This document shows positions 35,230 to 46,739 of a stretch of DNA of 64,000 nucleotides, one piece after another. The DNA lies in contig JAVGWX010000009.1 in NCBI GenBank assembly GCA_036924085.1, positions 58,630,331 through 58,694,330 of the forward strand. The letters are read 5' to 3'. How positions within the stretch are numbered: the first letter of the stretch is position 1; every line of letters starts with the position of its first letter. The position numbers were made by a program, and so were the translations under genes. The stretch is from Ariolimax columbianus. Taxonomy: Eukaryota > Mollusca > Gastropoda > Stylommatophora > Arionidae. Below the pieces are notes generated by a model, which worked only from the letters and a program-made list of their open reading frames with translations, had not been told where the DNA came from and ran no database searches.

Positions 35230-36500
35230 CTCCCTACTGACACATTCTGTTGTCTAGGTTAATGCGCAAGTGCAGTTGTATGCTTGTATTAATTTAGATG
35301 GGCCTTCCATATTACCGGATCACTCACGTCGGCAAGTACCGTGACGGAGTAATAGCGACGCCATTTTGAAAGTAGCGCCACTACGAAAATAGTCTGGGGT
35401 TATAAATGCCCATGGCGGGCTGGGAGCTGGATGGACTTTACGAGATACGTTGAAGAAGAGGGACTTCACACGATTTGCAGAGAGACGTTACACGATTTTT
35501 GCAGAGAGACGAACCTTACAGATTTGAAGGAGAGAGACGTTTCACGATTTTGCATAGAGACGAACCTTACACGATTTGAAGAAGAGAGACGTTACACGAT
35601 TTTGCAGAGAGACGAACCTTACAGATTTGAAGGAGAGAGACGTTACACGATTTTGCATAGAGACGAACCGTACACGATTTGAAGAAGAGAGTAAAGTACC
35701 TTTACACGATATGCAGAGAGTTACTTTAAACAATTTGCAGAGCGCAAGAGATTGCAGGAGAATGCTCTACGATTTGCAGAGACGGGCCTTACGCTATTTT
35801 CAGAGCGATACACTGAAAGGAATGTCTCTACGATTTGCAGAGTGATACATTGGAGAGATTGTCGGCACAAGTTGCACGAGGTTTCCCAGCGCTCGACTCC
35901 TTGAACGAGTTGGCTACTTTATTTTAAACTTGACGTCACAGCGTCTGAGCTCCATTGTGGGGTGTTCAGTCTTCAATTGTGAGTAGCATTCATCTAAGTT
36001 GGGGACCAGCACCAGCCACGTGGGCGATATTTTGAATCGTTGTCAGTCATAAATGCCTGCGGTGGGAGTGAACATTCCCGGCGACCAGTTGTCAAGTGGT
36101 CACCTGGCCCTTGTTCATCACACGTCGTTCAAACCTGTGGCTGCTTTATTTAGTTTTTCCTGACATCCACCACGTAGTTCAACAGGCGTCACTGAGGAAC
36201 AGGTCCAAGAGCAATCTACATAGGATGGGGTCACAGTATGAAGTACTCATCAGCGATATTTCGCCATAATTCGGAATTACGTCACGGCAGGCCAAGCACG
36301 GAAAAAGTGACTGTTGACAACAGTTTAGGTGTAGCGGTAGGGAGAGTGTCGGGTTAGGTAATCCCTGGATAATGGTGAAGTTGTGTGAATAGTAGAAGAG
36401 TGCCAGTGTAAAAAAGAGGAAGGAATAAAGAATGTTTACCATTGTTCGGAGAGAGTGTTCTTTAGTAGTTTGTGTCAATGTATTAGATTATTTTGGTTAA
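35230..36500. other. Insertion inside the CR1-like LINE, possibly LTR-like
   Basis: This block separates the two RT halves. It has a TATAAATG box at about 35401, a second similar ATAAATG at about 36047, and a 51-bp repeat region. The overall look (TATA box, GC-rich block, end in CCTGACA) could be a solo LTR or a similar terminal element, but I found no convincing target duplication. Confidence 0.35.
35440..35850 (+). repeat. About 51-bp imperfect tandem repeat
   Basis: ACGATTTTGCAGAGAGACGA and variants recur; GAACC blocks start at 35511, 35562, 35614 and 35665, a 51-52-bp period, followed by more degenerate ACGATTTGCAGAG units to 35850. Confidence 0.85.
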
Positions 36501-37879
36501 GGTGAATAGTCGAGGAGCGGCCTCAGATACATTAGAGAGAGCAAGATCCAGTTCCATCTGCTACACTATGCTCGTTAAACTCACAGATCTATTATTCGCT
36601 CGATCTGATATTTTGAGCTTTTTGAATAAAGGGATCACTCCTGCATCTTTCCAATCATGCGGAACGATCCCTTTCGCAAGTGATTGAGAACATAATATAG
36701 TCATAGTCAATGGTCTTTAATTTCAAACAGCAGTATTGGATGAATACCATCTTGACCTGGACATTTATCCACTTTCAATCCGTCCAATTGTTAAAAAAAC
36801 CATTTCCTCCCTAATACAGATTGATCTTAATCACTCTGTATTCGTGTTTCTTTGGAAAATATATATATATAGGCTATGGGATCTTGGAGCAGTTTTTTTT
36901 GTGTGTAGACTGTACCAAAGTAATGATTGAGTAGATTAGCTGCCTCCCTATTTACACTTTATTTTTCCGTGCTTCTTATGAGAAGCCATACTTTGTCTTT
37001 CGCTTTTTGTTTGTTTCTAACATAAGAAAAGATTTTACTATCATTTTTGATTCTATGATCAAGTTTTTTTTTCCAAGTCTATTTTTGTTACTTTATTCAC
37101 TTTCTGAGCAATGCATTTGCTTGCCCATATATTTTAATTACGTTTTTTTAAAATATACAGCCTCTATATTTTTTCCTTGCTCTATGTTTAGCTCTTCTAC
37201 ATGTAATTACACATCTAGTTATCCCCTTTTCAAGTGTGGGGCTTATATCCCTACATGGAACACATTCCTCTTTAGCTTTTCCAGAACTGTTGTGAAAATC
37301 TCTCACTTTTGTTCAACATTTGTTCCTCCGATAATATTTCTCCAGAATATCTGGCTCGTTGCCTCTTTCATCTTCTTAATATCTACCTTAGAGTAGTCGT
37401 ATGTTCCCGAGTTTATATTTACTTCTTTCCCTGCTATAAGTTCCTAACGGATGATCTGATGTTGACTTGAGCCGGACAGTTCTCCAACGGTAATGTTTTC
37501 AATCATATTTTCCTCTGTAGAAAATACTAGGTCGAGTGTGTATTTGCCTCTGACAGCTGCTTCTACATATGGAATTAAACAAATTGTCAGGCATGCACTT
37601 AAACGTTTTTGACTCGACAATTATCGATTGCTTCTGCCATATGCTATTTTATTTCTGGAAAGTTGAAATTACCCATTAACAATAATGTCCCTATACTTCC
37701 CTTTTCGATGTTAATAATCAGTTCCTCATCTTCCTCTATTTGACTTAATGGACATCTGTAGCATACTCTAACCACTGTTATTTCACCCCCCCCCCCTCCT
37801 TCTATTTCTCCCCATACACTTCATTTTTGTTGTCCGATGATAGATCTTCACGTAATAGTCCAGATGTATTTAGAAGCCT

Positions 37880-38258
37880 ATTTGATGCTTTTATGTTTGG
37901 CTTGGCTTGGCTTCGTTCGTTCTCAATCTCCTGCTTCCAAGTCCTGAAAGGGCTTAAGTAGCAGAATGTAGTCCAGAAAACGGAATGCGTTGTGTTGTAG
38001 TTTACAGCTTGACTGCGATAATTGCACCTTTCGGTCCAGCACATCCGACTTCAGCAAGCATGTTTTAAGTACCGGGTAAGCGTTCCCTCTTCGATTCATT
38101 CTCCTTAGCCAGTCTACCCTGCTGCAGCCTGGTATCCAGGATCACCGCGTGGAGGTGTAGAAGGGTCTTGGCAGCTTTGGTTCGCTGGCCATGACGCTAG
38201 CAGTCAGGTATGGGTCGCTGACCACTGCAGCTCATGCGCTGCTCAGCATCTTGATCCC
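37880..38258 (-). repeat. Dispersed repeat family C, full copy
   Basis: It pairs with the inverted copy at 48790-49168 across nearly the whole length. In family orientation: CAGTGGTCAGCGACC, CTGACTGCTAGC, CTGCCAAGACCCTT, ACTGGCTAAGGA, then a 3' part (TGCAATTATCGCAGTCAAGC, GTAAACTACAACACAACGCA, GGAGATTGAGAACGAACGAAG) and a simple-sequence tail. The block reading LLKSDVLDRK resembles LLKSDARGRK in the composite LINE leader, so this may be a non-autonomous derivative of such LINEs. Confidence 0.8.
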
Positions 38259-38581
38259 GCTTTTATGTATGTCAGGATGTCCTGGTTGAATGGCTGCGAT
38301 GAGAACAAATGTTCTGCTCTATGTGTACGTTTACTGCTTGTAGGGGATGATAGTTGGACAAAGGAAGGAATGTGTGGCGTAAAACATCATCAGGAAAAAT
38401 ATAAACGGATGAAAACCAATATAATTTTCAAAATGGGAATATGTAAAAAGGGCCGAAAGTTTGAGTAGTCCTTACAAATGCTCAGAACAAAAGATCGGGT
38501 AATCTATTTGAAATAATAGATGTGTTGACATTATGTGGAACACTTATTCCACTACTAAAAATGAGTACAGGTAAGTAACAT

Positions 38582-38742
38582 ACTTTTGGTGTATTCAAAT
38601 TTATGTGCTCTTAAAACTTTGATGTATTCAAATGTATGTGCTCTTAACTTTCATGTATTAAAATGTATGTGCACTTAACTTTGCTGTATTCAAATGTATG
38701 TGATGTTAACTTTGATGTATTGAAATGTATGTGCTCTTAGTT
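38582..38742 (+). repeat. AT-rich tandem repeat, about 5 copies of 31-37 bp
   Basis: The unit ACTTTGATGTATTCAAATGT...GTGCTCTTA recurs from about 38582 to 38742 with small changes. Confidence 0.8.
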
Positions 38743-38744
38743 TT

Positions 38745-39080
38745 CATTATTATGGTTGAGCACCTTCTGAATAAACTCCACCAGCTGCTACTGCTGCCGA
38801 GCAAAGCGGCTTTTAGCAGTCCAATGTCACTCTTGCATAAATACAGTTCGTCTTCTGTTGCATCACTGTGCCATATTGTGTATAGGTGATTGTTGGCGGC
38901 TCGTATATAAACGAGTTTTGTCTGTTTGATCAGGGTGAGAGCAGTGTCTGCACAAGAGCAGGTGTTGATGGTTGTTTGGATATTCTTCTTATTCTTCGGT
39001 GCTCTTCCTGAAAGTGGCGTTAGTGACGGTGTATCGTAGTTTACTGCCCGATACACTAAGTTTCAGCACAGTGTTATTGG
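38745..39080 (-). repeat. Possible diverged member of repeat family C
   Basis: The minus strand has GTAAACTACGATACACCGTCA followed by AAGAATAAGAAGAA, similar to the family C 3' end (GTAAACTACGACACAACG... with AAG tail). A 116-codon open frame runs through it with no recognised domain. Confidence 0.35.
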
Positions 39081-39689
39081 GACGATCTACCTTATGTCTT
39101 ATATCCTCGATCTTATAGCCAGGCTACACGGTTGCAATTTTTTAGAGCCACAACTTGGAGGTAAAAAAGGGCCTTCATTACTGGCCATTGTGTAGGCAGC
39201 CAGCAATAGGCTGTTAGCTGTTGTTAGCTTATTCACTGCTGAATAATTTTTTTGATTCGTTTAGCTATGTGGTTGCTGCAGTGTATATGATTGCATTGTT
39301 TGGGCGTGTCTTTTGTTACCTGTCTATACACCAATACATGTTCAGCTATCTCTCTTTGTCCAGGAATCCATTACAGCTAAAGACAACTTACTGTAAAGCC
39401 TCACAAAAGTGCTTTGTGTATGTTCACTGTTAGGAAGGGGGCGAGGGAGAGGAGGGTGCTTATAGCTATGCCATATGCTCCATGAAGAAAAAATAGAGAC
39501 TGTATTATTTATTTTAAAATAATGTATAATAAACATTCACGTTTTGCAATAATTCAATATATATTGACACGTTCTGTTATAGTCTAAAATACATTATTTT
39601 TTTATTATAATGAAAAATATGTTTTTTTTTTAAAAACAATTTAGAATGCAATTTTTATCATATCTTATAATTGAAAATATATTGGCAAT

Positions 39690-40400
39690 TTTTTAAATAA
39701 TAAAAAATGCACTGACACGTTTAATTATAATTTTAAATACACTGACTGTTTTATAATTTAGAATAATTGGACATATTCTCCTGATAAATAAATGCACTGA
39801 CACGTTTAATTATAATTTTAAATACACTGACTGTTTTATAATTTAGAATAATTGGACATATTCTCCTGATAAATAAATGCACTGACACGTTTTATTATAA
39901 TTTTAAATACACTGACTTTTTTATAATTTAGAATAATTGGACATATTCTCCTGATAAATAAATGCACTGACACGTTTTATTATAATTTTAAATACACTGA
40001 CTGTTTTATAATTTAGAATAATTGGACATATTCTCCTGATAAATAAATGCACTGACACGTTTTATTATAATTTTAAATACACTGACTGTTTTATAATTTA
40101 GAATAATTGGACATATTCTCCTGATAAATAAATGCACTGACACGTTTTATTATAATTTTAAATACACTGACTGTTTTATAATTTAGAATAATTGGACATA
40201 TTCTCCTGATAAATAAATGCACTGACACGTTTTATTATAATTTTAAATACACTGACTGTTTTATAATTGTGGAATAATTGGACGTATTCTCCTGATAAAT
40301 AAATGCACTGACACGTTTTATTATAATTTTAAATACACTGACTGTTTTATAATTTAGAATAATTGGACATATTCTCCTGATAAATAAATGCACTGACTTT
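39690..40400 (+). repeat. 85-bp AT-rich satellite, about 8 copies
   Basis: GCACTGACACGTTTTATTAT and TTAGAATAATTGGACATATT alternate with 85-bp spacing (starts near 39709, 39794, 39879, 39964). The array is flanked by more degenerate copies on the left. Confidence 0.93.
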
Positions 40401-40429
40401 TATAATATAGAATAATTTGACATGTTCTC

Positions 40430-42075
40430 CTGACAAAGAAATGCCATAGGCAGTTTTTCGTTTTTAAAAACACGAATATTTTTTTAAAATATCAGGATTT
40501 GTACGATTTGTAGGTTGTCATTATGTAGTTTAAAACACAAACTAGCTGACCAAGACTCACTAGTCAAGTTGTACATTTTCACATAAATAACAGCCATTGT
40601 GTAAATGTAGTATTAAAATTATGTACACTGATTATTGTCCTGGTCTGCATCCAAAACTGGGTAGGTGAGTAAAAATGTAATTCTAATAAATATAAATTTA
40701 AGCAATGCACAAGCGCCTTTCAAATTGTGAACAATGATAAAGTATGTTGACATGTTTACGTACACCGTAGTTACTACTTAAATGACCTCATACAATTATG
40801 GCCGAAACCAATTGCAAACAATTTCACCAACATGGAAATAGAAGACAATCACGTTAAGGATAACATTAATATTAGTACTTGTCAAATTTGTCTTTTTTAA
40901 ATGAAACTAACAATACGAGAGCAGAAGTTCTGCTCGTTCATTGAATTCTGAAATATGAAATAAACAACAGCAGTTTAACAACAGAAATATTTTTCCCATC
41001 TGGGAACCCATACCATCATCACATTACCAGACCATCATTTCACCTTCAAAACATCCATCTAAAACAATAAGTATAATTTTGTCTTGAAGATTCAAAAAAG
41101 ATACATTTAAGACGCAGTCAATGATCTCCGTATAGTGAGCGACACTCAGGTGAAGCAACAAATAACACAGCCACCTGGAGAACCCCGAACCACCATCCGC
41201 ACGCTCGGGATGTGAAGAAAGCTACTGCAACCAGTCACTTAACGTCCCTTTCAGGGCGCGCAAAAGAGTAAACCTTCTCATTGTGAGCATTCGAAACAAC
41301 AAGATACATTAAAAAACGTACTTACTAATTTCAATGTCCCATGGATAACAGCCGAATGGAGGAAGCTGTTTTCATTGTGAGATTCCAAGAACACTGGGTT
41401 CACTAATTATTGGAGGTGCAATGGAAACAGCTGAGATACTGCAGATGAATTGTCAAATCGCGCAATGGCGCTACGCGTTACTTATTGACGTCAGTAACAC
41501 GCAATGTTGACAATTTGTAAATCATAGTTCAGAGTGTAATCCACAACAAGTGATAACATATTTGACCCTTGTTTGTCAATACATATATTTGTATTGGATT
41601 GTCCCCACTGAGAATGATAAATTAATTATAATAAATTTACCAGGCTCAACATTTTTCGCATATGTTAATAATTTATTAAAACAAAGTTGAAGTCCAAATT
41701 TCTTGAAATAAATATCCTCGACAAGTTGTAAATTATTATTGCATAGTTAAAGCGGAAACTCTCCAAATAAATATTAACTATAAATAAACTTTAACATGTT
41801 TCAATATAGTTAATGCATAGATTATTATGCTTCAAAAAGCACACAAGGTGTTTTCAAATTATATCCTACCTTTTTTTTTTCCGCGTGAACAAATGAAGCA
41901 TAGGTATTGTTCTTCGACAAAGAGATGTAGGGGACCGTCATCCGAATGCGTGAATTGTTTCCTGCTCTTGACAACGTCAGTCGTTAGCAGTCAGCATTTC
42001 AGTGTTGAATGTAGAAAGCATCCGTCGTGTTTTCATTCACCACCGTGCGCAGCAATGTCAAAGTCCCGTTGATCG
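40430..42075. other. No recognisable feature
   Basis: AT-rich sequence. Coding-like readings at 41827-42072 may be the front of the mariner remnant that follows. Otherwise nothing is supported. Confidence 0.35.
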
Positions 42076-42079
42076 TTTT

Positions 42080-42515
42080 CTTTGACTCCCGTTTTCTTTG
42101 ACGAATACACACCACAAGGTCAAAACATTTCCAAGGAATACTACTATTCGTCGCCTTTGTGATACTGTTGGACGCCAATGACTGTTCCTTCGGACAACAT
42201 GGACTTGGCAGCTCCACCATTACAATACACCCGACTATTCTATCTGATTCAAATTTTCAAACACAACATACCACTGGTTAGCTAAGCTCATAATTCTCCC
42301 GACATGGTTCCTTGCAATTGTTGTCAGTTCCCCAAGCTGAAATTTCTCCTGAAAAAGACCCGATTTGAGTCACAAGAAGATTTTAAGCAGCATACGACGA
42401 CCCAGCTGTACACCGTTGTCGAAGATCTCTTCCTGAAATCCTTCCAGCAATGGCGGGACGGCTGGAAGAAGTCGCAATGAGAATATTTTGAAGGGGATTA
42501 TGGTTCAAACCTGCT
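42080..42515 (+). pseudogene. Mariner-type transposase C-terminal remnant
   Basis: Across frameshifts the plus strand gives WQLHHYNTPDYSI (HDNAPAH-like), KHNIPLVS..HNSPDMVPC, then QFPKLKFLLKKTRFESQEDFK and a tail FQQWRDGWKKSQ..YFEGDYG. These are the conserved end of mariner transposases (HDNA-, YSPDLAPxD-, FPKLK-, YFEG-type blocks). The first catalytic Asp block is not visible. Dead copy. Confidence 0.8.
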
Positions 42516-42689
42516 GGTGAGTAATTCCATTTTCCTGCTCAAAGTTTGGAAACTTTTGAACACACCTCTTACATTTTATAAGAAAATAAATCGCACTTTC
42601 AATTTATCATGCCGTAGAATACCATGATATTTTATAATGATGTATTATGCTGTAGAATACCCTGAAATTTTCTAATGACTTATCTCACT

Positions 42690-42780
42690 ATCACACTTAA
42701 TTTTTTTCTTCTCCTTCCGCCTCCTGATAGGACTTATTTCGTAGTTTACAGCAAGACTGTAATATATGCGCTTATCAGCA
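42690..42780 (-). repeat. Family C repeat, 3' end only
   Basis: The minus strand reads ATTACAGTCTTGCTGTAAAC then TACGAAATAAGTCC and a GGAGAAGAAAA tail, the 3' end of family C. Confidence 0.55.
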
Positions 42781-43525
42781 ACACACATCAGGATTCAGCT
42801 GGCTGTGTTTTTGTTGGTTTATTTGGTGCCAGTTTGCCTTCCCACTGCGATTTATACTCTTTTAGCCAGACTTCACTAGTACAACCTATATCCATGGACG
42901 CTGCTTGGATGTGTAATATGGTCTTTCTTATCTTTGGTTCGTTGACCATTTTACAAACAGCCAGCTATGAGTCGCTGTCTGCTGTCAGCTCATTCACTGT
43001 ACTGTATGTTTGACCCTAAATGCTTTATTGTGAAATTACTAAGCAGAGTAATTATTCGTAAGCTTCCCAGCTGCGAATCATAGATCTATCACCGCAGCTG
43101 GTCTAGCCCCTTACAAATTCATAAAACCCCAGCATATATTCACCTACCAGCGGCCAGAAATGGTGATTGATGTAGCAATTCGATTACATGTCACAGATAT
43201 GGCTGTGTTGTAGCTGTTAATGTGAATGTCTGATGGCGAACCTGAAAGATCTTTTCATGTTGACGTAGTTAGCCTCATGCAAAACTCTCTTTCGTCACCT
43301 TATCCGAGATGGTTTGAAACTTTAAATAAGCTAACTTGTTAATTCTAGTTACGTTCCAGAATAATAAAGAGCTTCTATGTCAGAGGAACAATAAAGACAT
43401 ATCGTCTATGTAACATTTAATCGATTATGCCGTTTTTCAGAGGAAATTATAAACAAATACCTCACAGAAACGTGGCTACAAACAAATGTTAACAATTCTG
43501 TGTACAGTTAAATAAATTCAGTCGA
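42781..43525. other. No recognisable feature
   Basis: Nothing supported. Confidence 0.4.
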
Positions 43526-43529
43526 GATG

Positions 43530-43740
43530 ACATCATACATCGTTATTCAGCTGCAATGGATCTTCTTCATGGATCGCCTACATTCTAAATCTCTTGCCTT
43601 GATCTGAGATTTTTTTGTATGTAGCCTTCCTTCAATACTTCTGATATGTTTGCTCACCACTTTCCCTTCAAGTATTGTTTTCAGCAAGTTGTTTTGTCTT
43701 TTGATTTGAACAAAATATATTAACCTTCAGACTGATTCTG
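43530..43740 (-). pseudogene. Probable LINE 3' terminal fragment
   Basis: The minus strand keeps a weak match to the terminal block of RTE/CR1-like polyproteins (KTTC then a KGKW..N..E.LKEGYIQKNLRSRQ-like reading) and the ending SIAAE; compare the clearer copy at 58490-58760. Short and decayed. Confidence 0.35.
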
Positions 43741-43861
43741 TTTTTGCTCCCCTAATTTATCCAAACCATCCGTATTTGTTTTATGTTATGTGCACGAGAT
43801 GCGCACTAATCTCCTATATATTCATATTTCAAAATTCATTTTCTTTCAGCTAATCTTTGAT

Positions 43862-44125
43862 TGGCTGCGTGGCCTAGGGGTGAAACTCGGTTTTCTCAAT
43901 CAACGTTCTGGGTTCAATTCCCACTTGTGTCCAGTTTGGCAGACACTGGGTTTTAATTTTCGAGCTAATGCTCCTCCACGTACGGAAAGTAATGGCAACC
44001 TACCGTTCTGCACACTTGCCTAGAAACTTATAACAGCCTAATAGGTGGCGGTTGTAAGAAGCTACGTTCTGTAAAAGGACACGCGACTTACTTTACTCTT
44101 TGATTTGCTATCCACGTATGTATGT
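43862..44125 (+). repeat. tRNA-derived SINE (type 3)
   Basis: A-box-like TGGCCTAGGGGTG at 43870-43882 and B box GGTTCAATTCC at 43911-43921. The body shows the ACGGAAAGTAATGGCAACCT block and a TTACTTTACT tail near 44085, like the tail of the type 1 SINE at 166-440. Confidence 0.75.
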
Positions 44126-44337
44126 TATACTTAATGTAATAGAAAGTCTTTTTACTAGTTTAGAAGACTAAGCTGCTGCTGAGTCTGTATATAAGCAGTT
44201 TCTTGGAGGGTGGTTACCCGATGTGCGACTCCATTATAATAGACTCAAACACTACAAAAAAGTAGACCGGCAGCCTGTTAGGCGCCATCTATGCTGCTCT
44301 TAACAAACCACCTAACCATGACCGGTGTTATGCCATG

Positions 44338-44620
44338 TCCCTGAGTGGTCTCGAGGTAAGACGTCGGCCTCGTGTTAAAATCACTGTGGAGACCTGCATT
44401 TTTCTCCCGTGAATTTTCTTATATTTCCCTGGGTCTTTGGGTAGTAGAGATAGCACGTCCGTATGCAGTGTCGCACATGTTAAAAGTATCTCTGCCGTTG
44501 AAAATCGTAACGGCTGGTGCCATGGCACAAAATGATGTCAACAATCTACCCAATCTATTACGGGATCCTCGCCGGTGCTACGGAGCTCGTGTACTGCGCT
44601 TATGTTTTTTCTAAAAATAT
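44338..44620 (+). repeat. Degenerate tRNA-derived SINE
   Basis: A-box-like CTGAGTGGTCTCGAGGTAAG at 44341-44360 and a weak B box near 44389. The body is unlike the other SINEs. Likely an old copy. Confidence 0.45.
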
Positions 44621-44639
44621 GGAAAAGAATAGACCACTT

Positions 44640-45195
44640 ATGGGTTAAACCGTGTGCAATGAAGTTGATGCTTTGACTAAAACTAAACTAAAAATATACT
44701 AGTTATTTTTGTAGTTAGTATCACTAAATGGGAGTATATAGTGACATTCCATCGACAATGAATACTGATATTTGTTCTTTACTTTAACCCCAAATTCCTG
44801 TAATAATTCTGAGTTTATGGTGATAATCCACTGACAACGAATCTTGACACATGTCTTTCAGTTTAAACATGCTCTGTGTCAAATTTAAATAGCCAAAGCG
44901 CTAGTATACATGTTTGTTGCATTAATTTTGTTATATCTATATATGGTCAGTCAATCATTTCAGATCTCTTTAGTGCTAGTATGCTCACAGTATGGGAGTG
45001 CAGATTACGATTTTTCGTGCCTTTTCCGTCGATACTTTTAATTTCCATATTAAGGAAAATGCCACAAAAGGAGGCCAATACGCACATAAAACGTTATCAC
45101 ACATTTGAAAGGAGAAATTTGTGAACTGTATGAATTTTAAGATAAAATAATGTCGTAATAATTCGTCAAATAGCTGGAATACAAAATAGTGATAG
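44640..45195. other. No recognisable feature
   Basis: AT-rich, nothing supported. Confidence 0.4.
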
Positions 45196-45199
45196 ACAA

Positions 45200-45435
45200 G
45201 TCAATAAGTTACGTAAGTTTAGCCCAGAAATAAAGTTACGTAAGTTTAACAACTCCGAAGTGAATCAGTTTTGCATGTTTAACTCAGAAGTAAATAAGTT
45301 ACGTAAGTTTAATCCAGAAATAAATAAGAAACGTACGTTTAACCCAGAAATAAATAAGTTATGTAAGTTTAACCGAGAAATAAATAAGTTACGTAAGTTT
45401 AACCCAGAAGTTAATTAGGTTTGCAAGTTTAACAA
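45200..45435 (+). repeat. About 30-bp degenerate tandem repeat, 7-8 copies
   Basis: The unit AAGTTACGTAAGTTTAACCC followed by AGAAATAAAT recurs with frequent substitutions across the interval. Confidence 0.85.
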
Positions 45436-46635
45436 TACAAATTTTAGTTAATGAACAGCTAATGTCATTCGCTATAAACATATATACTCTCACTACATAA
45501 GGAATTGGAGACCACTCTTATGGTTGGTCTACATGCTGAAAGATAGTATCATTGCAGTTATCTGCTCGTTCAGACTGATTTATGTGGTTCTCATGTTTTA
45601 CATGATGAGGTTGTTGGCCTTATACACAACCTGTTTTGTCCGCCTTTGACGACTTTAAGGGGGGGGGGGGAGCGTGTGGTCAAACGATTGTCATACCAGA
45701 ATCTTGATCAAGAAACACGAGTTCACAACCCCGATAACACCTAAGTTTGTTTTTTCTTCTATTAGTTCACAAATAAAAACGTAAGTCTCTACACTTCACG
45801 ACGACGGCAGAAGCTAGCGACTTTTCTTCTAGAATCCTAACGAACTCAAGAATTGTAACTAATTACTTTCATGATGTTAGATGCTACCGACATTATGGTG
45901 AAGTAGAGCTTTTATGTCGGTCCCCGTAAAAACACCCCTAATTGACAAATATATTATTATCATATGTTCCCACAAACTAGGGATGAAATAGTTGTCCATC
46001 ACAAGTGATGAAGACCACTCTCTTTGTTCAGCCGTGTGGACAGTCGTATCTCTTGCTGTGTCCGCTGAAATGGGTGACTTGCGCGGTGATTTGGATTAAA
46101 GTGAGGAAGAAACTGCGCCTTTTGTCAACCTCACTCACAGAGCCTAAGCTACCTTTTGCCAGTGGCAAGACATTCATCGAGACGACTGGAGATAGCATAG
46201 GATGCAGATTTTGCCTCAGGGTTACCACCGAAGCCTTTCCGTAAACATGTAACCCGCAGTGTAGAAAGATGGGAAGGCATCTAACGCAGTTTGTCGTGCC
46301 TTTTCGGTAACCACAAGAGGTCGTATGGACAACACTCAGCGTGTGAGTGGGTCTGGAATCTCTCCCCAGCTGTATTCAGCTCATCGTAGTATCATCTAAA
46401 ATTCCCACACGCCAAATTCGTGAAGGGATGAAATAACTCATTAAAAAACACCTGAAGATAACCGATTAACTAACGCCAATAAATAACTGCGATAACGCTA
46501 TAGGCCATCACTGTAGGGTAGCTTTACATTTCTAACGCAGAAGTGTTTTGTAGAGGAACACAAACGGCATGACTTAAATAGAGATTTGATTACACTTAGT
46601 TAGATATGATACTTGAAAATGATGTGAGACTGAAA
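45436..46635. other. No recognisable feature
   Basis: A G run at 45659-45670. An open frame at 46028-46228 (minus) has no recognised domain. Confidence 0.35.
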
Positions 46636-46639
46636 TAGG

Positions 46640-46738
46640 ATGTGTCAGGTCGAAAGGCGTAGATATCGCAGCCTCGCTGTAAATTACAACACAACGTCTT
46701 TATCAGGACAAACGCCGAAGAAGAAGGAGAAGAAAAAT
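46640..46738 (+). repeat. Family C repeat, 3' end only
   Basis: Reads AGGTCGAAAGGCGTAGATAT, then CGCAGCCTCGCTGTAAATTA and an AAGAAG-type tail: the family C 3' end. Confidence 0.65.
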
Positions 46739-46739
46739 T

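Larger units (their letters stand above)
34132..37800 (-). pseudogene. CR1-like LINE, split by a later insertion
   Basis: Minus strand from 37800: endonuclease end (GKYTLDLVFSTEENMIENIT near 37530), linker (YSKVDIKKMKEATSQIFWRN near 37390; EKGITRCVITCRRAKHRARK near 37220), RT fingers (GIHPILLFEIKDH near 36730). After a gap at about 35230-36500 come SGMPQGSV and FLIFINNLN near 34920, SDDTKLCSSV (active-site region, the first D replaced by S) and VDILMPDLGNIQEWSVNWQ. It is the pre-existing target into which composite A inserted. Confidence 0.75.
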
